Origin: Candidatus Dependentiae bacterium
GTDB taxonomy: Bacteria > Babelota > Babeliae > Babelales > UASB340
Length of the DNA stretch: 11,304 nt
Direction: 5' to 3'
Assembly (NCBI GenBank): GCA_018897535.1
Contig: JAHIKO010000001.1
Coordinates: 1 to 11,304 of the forward strand
Both the position numbers and the translations under genes were made by a program. This document shows, one piece after another, positions 6,571-11,304 of the stretch (position 1 is the stretch's first letter; each line of letters opens with the position of its first letter). Below the pieces are notes generated by a model that did not search any database, was not told where the DNA came from, and saw nothing but the letters and a program-made list of their open reading frames with translations.

Positions 6571-8211
6571 TTAAGCTCCAACAAGCATAAGATTTTGCTC
6601 TAACTTTATTAAATTAACTTTTTCATAAATTGTTTTTGACTTATCATTAAGTGCATCAATCAACTTTATCAAATTAATCTTATCTTGTCCCAAAATTCCA
6701 TTTGATAAATTTTGTAGTTTTTCCATGTAATAAATAAATAAACCCTTATCTGCATAATTTATAGAATCAAAATAAATATCACTTTTTTGATGTTTATATT
6801 TTAATAAAACTTTATACAATTCTATTTTCACAAAATTAATATCTTTTATTTTATTTTTATGCCAAGTTAAAATCTTTTTTATTACCCATAAAGCTGCTAA
6901 AGCAGATGAAATACCCAATATTGTATTTTTAGCAATATTCGATACATGAACAACATTTCCAAGTTGATCTGCTATAATTCTATATGCAATTAAATAATGT
7001 AATTCAATAATATCCGGAATTTTATTTTTTAAATCATCTACTTTATTCAAACCGTCATCTGCAATAGTAAGAGTTTTAAAAAATTCCGCCAACGCAGAAT
7101 CAACACCGTCCAACATCATATCAAAACGATTACCGGTTACACCATTTATCATCTTTGCAACTAAACCACCCACAAAACTGGTTCCAGTATTTAACTTAGT
7201 TTCTTTTTCTTTGTCATTCAAAGTATTTATATAATTTTTAATAGAATCAATTAACTCTTTTACTTTATCATTTTCTATAAAATTTAATTCATTCTTTGCA
7301 TTAACTTCTGCATCTTTATATTTGCAATTGAGCATTTTCTTTTTTAAATTCAATAAATCATCTAACTCCCACTTATTCTGTTTCTCATTTTTTTCTTCAA
7401 TGCCGTCCTCTTGAATAATTTCATCTTTTTCAAATTTTTTAAAAATTTCATCAGCCGTATTTTGAATATTTGTTTGTAATATATCTCTATAATATTCAGC
7501 GGTTTTTAAATCTTTAAAATTTGAATACATACTATTAATACTATTTTGAATACTATCTCTATTATTATAAATAAGCCACGCACCTAAAGCCAACCCGGTT
7601 CCGCCAATAGATGCTTTTAGCAAATTTCTTTTAAAATAATTTGGTACATTAAACTCTTTTAATAAACTTTTAGAATATATTTTTAACGCATTAATATTTA
7701 TATTGTTATCTTCTATAACTTTAGCTTTTTGCTCGATATCATAATCTTTAAACAAATTAAATTCTCTTTGATATTCAAGAGTTCCCGGATAAATATTTTT
7801 TGAGAAAAAAGAATTTATACAAAAATCTACTTCGCTTATTAAATCTTCGCTTGAATTATTTTTTGTAATTACAGATATAAGCTCATCGATTTTGCCCAAA
7901 TATATGGAATATCGAATTTTTATTGCATCAAGCTTTTCTACTTTTTGTTTTACCTTATCACTGGAATTAAAAACAAAATCAGCAACTTTATTATCAACTG
8001 TTGGTGAGTAGTAACGTAACTCCCAATAATTTTTACACATAAATATTTTTTCAAGATTTTTTATAAATTGTGTTTTTAAAGCAATCAAAGAATCAAGAGC
8101 AAGCTTATCGTTTGTAGCCTGATTTATATTTTCAGTAGACACACCCAACACATTATTTGTTAAAACAAAGCTCATGTAAAAAACAAATAATTTTAAAAAT
8201 CTTCTTTTCAT
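6571..8211 (-). CDS. Exported/membrane helical protein of unknown function (546 aa), coupled to serS
   Basis: I recognise no family. Residues ~1-24 resemble a signal peptide or anchor (KRR head, hydrophobic core, VLG before STEN). Two more hydrophobic segments stand out: about 198-216 (GGTGLALGAWLIY) and about 420-444 (ILGISSALAALWVIKK), both Gly/Ala-rich and probably membrane-spanning. Between and around them the protein is helical and rich in Lys, Asn, Asp and Ile, with coiled-coil-like stretches (~216-255 and ~265-330). Composition and AT-biased codons match the neighbours, so there is no sign of recent import. The ATG at 8211 (six bases after TGGG) is preferred to an in-frame TTG two codons earlier. 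The last codons (GTT GGA GCT TAA) contain the ribosome-binding site of serS, which begins one base later. A membrane or host-directed role is conceivable but not shown. Confidence 0.82.
   Translation of the reverse strand: MKRRFLKLFVFYMSFVLTNNVLGVSTENINQATNDKLALDSLIALKTQFIKNLEKIFMCKNYWELRYYSPTVDNKVADFVFNSSDKVKQKVEKLDAIKIRYSIYLGKIDELISVITKNNSSEDLISEVDFCINSFFSKNIYPGTLEYQREFNLFKDYDIEQKAKVIEDNNININALKIYSKSLLKEFNVPNYFKRNLLKASIGGTGLALGAWLIYNNRDSIQNSINSMYSNFKDLKTAEYYRDILQTNIQNTADEIFKKFEKDEIIQEDGIEEKNEKQNKWELDDLLNLKKKMLNCKYKDAEVNAKNELNFIENDKVKELIDSIKNYINTLNDKEKETKLNTGTSFVGGLVAKMINGVTGNRFDMMLDGVDSALAEFFKTLTIADDGLNKVDDLKNKIPDIIELHYLIAYRIIADQLGNVVHVSNIAKNTILGISSALAALWVIKKILTWHKNKIKDINFVKIELYKVLLKYKHQKSDIYFDSINYADKGLFIYYMEKLQNLSNGILGQDKINLIKLIDALNDKSKTIYEKVNLIKLEQNLMLVGA
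6576..6579 (-). promoter_or_regulatory. serS ribosome-binding site inside the preceding gene
   Basis: GGAG on the minus strand lies six bases before the serS ATG, within the final Gly-Ala codons and just before the TAA of the upstream exported-protein gene. This arrangement predicts termination-reinitiation coupling. Confidence 0.7.
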
Positions 8212-8258
8212 AAACAACCCATTATGCTAAAAATTAATACTTATTATAAAAGATGCCT

Positions 8259-8286
8259 ATTTTAAATGAAATTTAACTTTTTTCAA
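8259..8286 (-). promoter_or_regulatory. Probable promoter for the exported protein-serS-hemW run
   Basis: On the minus strand TTGAAA (8286-8281), a 16-bp spacer and TAAAAT (8264-8259) each match five of six sigma-70 consensus bases. This predicts a leader of about 40 nt to the ATG at 8211. A perfect TATAAT at 8248-8243 is an alternative -10 box but has a poor -35. The site lies in the 92-bp gap between divergent genes. I could not pick a convincing plus-strand promoter for the phosphohexomutase gene in the same gap. Confidence 0.5.
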
Positions 8287-8303
8287 AAAAGGGCCAAATA
8301 AAA

Positions 8304-9716
8304 ATGAAAAACGTAATATTTAGAGAGTATGACATAAGAGGTATTGTTGGTGAAGAATTTGAAATAAATGAAAGTTACTTACTTACAAAAGCAATAATAA
8401 GTTATTTAAAAGTAAAACAACCCGACCTAAAATCGATCGTAGTTGCAAGAGACGGTAGAAACCATTCTCCTGCAATAAAAGACCAAGTTATCAATGCAGC
8501 TAAAGACATGGGAATAAACGTTTTAGATATAGGTATATGTCCAACACCGGTATTTTATTTTTCTTTATTCAATACTGATGTTACATCCGGATTAATGATC
8601 ACAGCATCACACAATCCGGCACAATATAATGGCATGAAAATATGCTTAAATAAAAAATCTGTATGGGGAAAAGAAATACAAGAAATAAAAAATATTTGTG
8701 ATTCTCAAAATTTTTTTGAAAATAAAGATAATAAAATATGCAAAATAACATATAAAAATATTATACCTGAATATATAGGCTGGCTCGCTCAAAATTTTGA
8801 ACATCTTAAAAATTATGACATAAATGCAGTAATTGATTGTGGCAATGCTGCAGGGGGAACGGTAATACCGGATTTAATTAAAACGATGAACTGGAAAAAC
8901 GTTAAACCGATATTTGAAAATCTTGACGGCAATTTTCCTAATCACGAAGCAGATCCAACAAATATAAAAAATATGCAAACAGTTTTTAATTTACTAAAAA
9001 CAGATTCCAATCTAGAACTTGGAATAGGTCTTGATGGTGACTGCGACCGCATGGACCCAATGACCAAATCTGGCTATCTTGTACCCGGAGATCAGTTGCT
9101 AGCAATTTTTTCAGAAAAAGTTTTAAAAGATTTCCCCGGAGCAACAATTGTATTTGATGTAAAAGCTTCATCTTCTTTAATAGAGTTGTTAAAAAAATGG
9201 GGAGCTATAGATCACATATGCCCATCGGGACATTCACTTATTAAAGATGCTTTATTTAAAACAAATGCAAAGCTTGCCGGCGAATTAAGCTGTCATTTCT
9301 TTTTTAACGATAGATACTTTGGTTATGACGATGGAATATATTCAATTTTAAGACTTTTTGAAATTTTAAAGGAAAATAATAAAAATTTAGATGACTTAAT
9401 AAAAATATTTCCAAATAAAGAACGCTCGGCAGAAATTAGAATCAGCTGCAAAGAAAGTGAAAAAGAACAAATAGTTTCGCATGTAAAAAATATTTTTGCA
9501 GCAAAAAAAGATATAAATAATATTACAATAGATGGACTAAGATCTGAAGGAAAAAACGGCTGGGGACTTATAAGAGCTTCAAACACTCAACCTGCCATTT
9601 GTCTACGTTTTGAATCAAATACAAAAGTAGGACTTAAAAATGTTAAAAAAGAGTTTTATAATGCATTAGTGCCATATTTTAATTCAAAAGAGTTAAAGGA
9701 AAAAATTGAATTATAA
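8304..9716 (+). CDS. Phosphomannomutase/phosphoglucomutase (AlgC/ManB-type alpha-D-phosphohexomutase)
   Basis: This cytoplasmic enzyme interconverts hexose 6- and 1-phosphates through a phosphoserine, feeding GDP-mannose or UDP-glucose for envelope polysaccharides. All four active-site loops of the family are present: FREYDIRG (6-13), the phosphoserine loop TASHNP with Ser102, the metal loop DGDCDR (244-249), the sugar-specificity loop GELSCH (326-331) followed by FGYDDGIYS, and the phosphate-binding RASNTQP (424-430). Length (470 aa) and loop spacing match Pseudomonas AlgC (463 aa, Ser108), favouring a dual PMM/PGM over GlmM or a plain PGM. Cysteine occupies positions that are Gly in AlgC in both DGDGDR and GEMSGH. 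The start ATG has AGGG ten bases upstream. Its last 11 bases overlap nfo. It diverges from the exported-protein gene. The exact substrate cannot be decided from sequence. Confidence 0.93.
   Translation: MKNVIFREYDIRGIVGEEFEINESYLLTKAIISYLKVKQPDLKSIVVARDGRNHSPAIKDQVINAAKDMGINVLDIGICPTPVFYFSLFNTDVTSGLMITASHNPAQYNGMKICLNKKSVWGKEIQEIKNICDSQNFFENKDNKICKITYKNIIPEYIGWLAQNFEHLKNYDINAVIDCGNAAGGTVIPDLIKTMNWKNVKPIFENLDGNFPNHEADPTNIKNMQTVFNLLKTDSNLELGIGLDGDCDRMDPMTKSGYLVPGDQLLAIFSEKVLKDFPGATIVFDVKASSSLIELLKKWGAIDHICPSGHSLIKDALFKTNAKLAGELSCHFFFNDRYFGYDDGIYSILRLFEILKENNKNLDDLIKIFPNKERSAEIRISCKESEKEQIVSHVKNIFAAKKDINNITIDGLRSEGKNGWGLIRASNTQPAICLRFESNTKVGLKNVKKEFYNALVPYFNSKELKEKIEL
9695..9700 (+). promoter_or_regulatory. 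Shine-Dalgarno sequence fixing the nfo TTG start
   Basis: AAAGGA, five bases before the TTG at 9706 and inside the end of the phosphohexomutase gene. An in-frame TAA at 9694-9696 excludes any earlier start, so TTG is the first usable codon. Confidence 0.7.
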
Positions 9717-10560
9717 TAAAAATGTTGGACTGCATTTAAAACTTGAAGACAGTCTTTGTGCATTACTAGTAAAAGCACAAAAATTTAATGTTTTATCGTT
9801 TCAATTCTTTTTGACAAAAGAACATAGCTTTAGATATCCCAAAATAGATCCCAGAGATTTAAAAAATTTTTTAAAAATAAGTAAAAATTTAGAAAATATT
9901 TATATCCATAGCTCATATTGGATAAATCTTTGCAGCGGTAAATATATTGGTTATCAAACAAGCCAAAGAATTTTAAAAAAAGAAATAGATTTGGCAAAAA
10001 AATTAAATATTAAAAATATAGTTTTACATCCGGGTTCTGCCGGTGCATTTAAAAGCTCTAAGGATGATCCAAAAGCAAAACTTAGAGGTATCGAAAATTT
10101 AACCAGAGCTTTAAATAAATTATTAAAATATGAAAAAAATATAAGAATTTTACTTGAAAATACGGCTCATGGAAACAGAACCGTTGGCAGCGATTTATAT
10201 GATTTTAAAATAATAAAAAACAAACTTGATTATCCTGAAAAAGTAAAGTTTTGTATCGATTTATCTCATGCGTTTGCATATGGTTACAATATAGAAAAAA
10301 CAGAAGAATTTATAGAAATTCTTGATTCAACTATGGGTATTGAAAATATAAAGCTTATACATCTTAATGACTCTGCCGAAAAAAAAGGTGCAAAAATAGA
10401 TAAACATGAAGCCATTGGTAAAGGCACAATTGATCAAAATATGCTAAAAAGCTTAATATTTCACCCAAAACTGCAAGAAATTCCAATAATTTTGGAAATT
10501 CCAAATCTTCCGGATAAAGATATTTTTGACACGCTAAAAACTGTTAATTCTTGGTTTTAA
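9706..10560 (+). CDS. nfo: Endonuclease IV (AP endonuclease family 2)
   Basis: Endonuclease IV is a TIM-barrel, three-zinc enzyme that cuts DNA 5' to abasic sites and removes blocked 3' ends in base excision repair. All nine zinc ligands known from E. coli Nfo have counterparts here: His68 (IHSSYW), His108 (LHPGS), Glu151 (LLENTA), Asp185 and His188 (DLSHAFAYGY), His219 (HLNDS), Asp232 and His234 (DKHEAIG), and Glu264 (ILEIP). Length (284 aa) is standard. The N-terminal strand VGLHL replaces the usual IGAHVS, so the sequence is somewhat divergent, but the catalytic set is complete. The start is TTG at 9706, forced by an in-frame TAA 12 bases upstream and supported by AAAGGA. It overlaps the end of the phosphohexomutase gene by 11 nt, so the two should be translationally coupled although their functions are unrelated. 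Confidence 0.95.
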   Translation: MNYNKNVGLHLKLEDSLCALLVKAQKFNVLSFQFFLTKEHSFRYPKIDPRDLKNFLKISKNLENIYIHSSYWINLCSGKYIGYQTSQRILKKEIDLAKKLNIKNIVLHPGSAGAFKSSKDDPKAKLRGIENLTRALNKLLKYEKNIRILLENTAHGNRTVGSDLYDFKIIKNKLDYPEKVKFCIDLSHAFAYGYNIEKTEEFIEILDSTMGIENIKLIHLNDSAEKKGAKIDKHEAIGKGTIDQNMLKSLIFHPKLQEIPIILEIPNLPDKDIFDTLKTVNSWF

Positions 10561-10590
10561 CAATTACAAAGAGCAAAAAAGATTGTTTTT
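10559..10590 (+). terminator. Weak terminator candidate after nfo
   Basis: AACAAT at the nfo stop codon can pair with ATTGTT 17 bases further on, and the T-run continues to 10590. The stem is six AT-rich pairs with a large loop, so termination here is uncertain. Confidence 0.22.
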
Positions 10591-10685
10591 AAAAAATTAA
10601 ATAATTAATAAATATTAAAATTCTTACAATTTGCAACTATTGAACTTTTAAATTAGAATATTTTTTCTGTTAGTGTATTTTAGTC

Positions 10686-10733
10686 TGGTCTCATTTGACC
10701 ATATGATTAGATACTTTAAACTTATACTATAAT
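10686..10733 (+). promoter_or_regulatory. Promoter candidate for the right-end secreted gene, with inverted repeat
   Basis: TTGACC (10695-10700) is a good -35 box, followed after 16 bp by TAAACT (10717-10722). Further -10-like hexamers overlap downstream: TATACT at 10723-10728 and a perfect TATAAT at 10728-10733, which lack well-spaced -35 boxes. An inverted repeat TGGTC-N6-GACCA (10686-10701) covers the -35 and could be an operator. The rest of the 242-bp spacer is plain AT-rich DNA with nothing else I can identify. Confidence 0.4.
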
Positions 10734-10802
10734 TAAAATTTTGGGGGATACGGATAATCACTGTATTAATTAAATTTTGATAATAAACACGGAGATAAAT
10801 AT

Positions 10803-11304
10803 ATGAAATTTAAAAATATAATATTAGCTTTATTTTTAGCCGTAAATATCGTAAACGCAACAGAACCTACACCAGAAGAAACTGCTAAAAACACTGAAAA
10901 TTTAATAAATATATTAAATAGTGTTAAAGATATCATTAATCATTATGAAGAATTGGAAAAAGAGTTTAAAACAATAAATCTTATAAAGCTTAAAAAAAGT
11001 TTGGTTCTTGGAACATCAAAACATCTTAAGGGTTATATAACAATAAAGGAGTTAAGTTCGTTATCTACTTTATCGAATAATTTTGATACAAAAAGCAGTA
11101 CTGAGCTTATAAGTTTTATACCTGAGACAATAAACTTCATATTTAATTTGATATTAACAAAAGTAACAAAATCTACTGATCTAAAACTACACGAAGAAAC
11201 GGCTTCTTTAATATATGAAATCAAGCAAGAATTAAGTAAAAAATTTAATATAAATATAGATGATAAAACAGCAAATGCAGCAAATAAAGCAAATCCTGCA
11301 AACA
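10803..11304 (+). CDS. Secreted helical protein, N-terminal part (cut by window edge)
   Basis: An open frame of 167 codons runs from the ATG at 10803 to the right edge. CGGAG lies about six bases before the start, a good ribosome-binding site. Residues 1-19 are a clear signal peptide (MKFKN head, hydrophobic IILALFLAVNIV, likely cleavage after VNA). The mature part begins with a short Glu/Pro/Thr stretch (TEPTPEETA) and continues as charged helices (about 30-65), then a Ser/Thr-rich hydrophobic portion (about 80-120). The visible end is an Ala/Asn-rich run (TANAANKANPAN), perhaps the start of a low-complexity linker. I recognise no family. Like the two coiled-coil proteins at 1093-3549 it is an exported, helical protein with a disordered-looking acidic part, but I see no convincing alignment with them. 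Length and C-terminus are unknown. Confidence 0.8.
   Translation, partial: MKFKNIILALFLAVNIVNATEPTPEETAKNTENLINILNSVKDIINHYEELEKEFKTINLIKLKKSLVLGTSKHLKGYITIKELSSLSTLSNNFDTKSSTELISFIPETINFIFNLILTKVTKSTDLKLHEETASLIYEIKQELSKKFNINIDDKTANAANKANPAN

Noticed and set aside
6570..6584. TTG start adding five residues to SerS
   Set aside because: The canonical SerS N-terminus begins at the ATG at 6569, which has GGAG at good spacing. The extension overlaps the preceding gene and adds nothing conserved.
8277..8291. Perfect palindrome CTTTTTT-C-AAAAAAG as a bidirectional terminator or operator
   Set aside because: It is a simple A/T run with a one-base centre that cannot form a stable hairpin. It sits at the promoter region, and such runs are frequent in this DNA.
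8986..9586. Minus-strand frames at 8986-9171 and 9323-9586
   Set aside because: They are antisense to conserved phosphohexomutase coding sequence and lack ribosome-binding sites.
11033..11224. Minus-strand 63-codon frame at the right end
   Set aside because: It is antisense to the secreted-protein frame that has a signal peptide and ribosome-binding site.
1..11304. CRISPR arrays, insertion sequences, prophage or attachment sites
   Set aside because: No regularly spaced repeats, transposase or integrase motifs, or flanking duplications were seen on either strand.

Overview
The window is very AT-rich and densely coded. It looks like a bacterial chromosome segment from a reduced, probably host-associated lineage. 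Evidence: ordinary bacterial core genes (secD, serS, hemW, an AlgC/ManB-type phosphohexomutase, nfo) lie next to four unrecognised secreted or membrane helical proteins, intergenic gaps are short, TTG starts occur, and all eight complete CDSs end in TAA. Candidatus Dependentiae (TM6) would fit this profile, but no marker here proves it. Another AT-rich intracellular lineage is possible.

Left part, all on the minus strand (read right to left): a 546-aa exported/membrane protein of unknown function is followed after one base by serS. Then come hemW (forced TTG start) and a small FMN-type split-barrel protein. After a promoter with two TATAAT hexamers come two adjacent secreted coiled-coil proteins that share a short C-terminal motif and may be distant paralogues. 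Next is a class II tRNA-Leu gene whose anticodon reads AAG, followed by GC-rich overlapping hairpins. Last is the 5' part of secD, which runs off the left edge.

Right part, plus strand: from a 92-bp divergent promoter region at about 8212-8303, a phosphomannomutase/phosphoglucomutase gene is read, overlapped by 11 nt by an endonuclease IV gene (again a forced TTG start). After a 242-bp AT-rich spacer with a probable promoter and a small inverted repeat comes the start of another small secreted helical protein, cut by the right edge.

The genes cover protein export (SecD), translation (SerS, tRNA-Leu), haem handling (HemW), sugar-phosphate metabolism for envelope glycans (PMM/PGM) and abasic-site repair (Nfo). 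Several exported proteins without recognisable families are set among them. I found no CRISPR array, transposase or prophage, and no convincing new multi-gene system. The points most worth checking are the AAG anticodon, the hairpin cluster abutting the tRNA CCA end, and the unknown exported proteins, especially the one coupled to serS.
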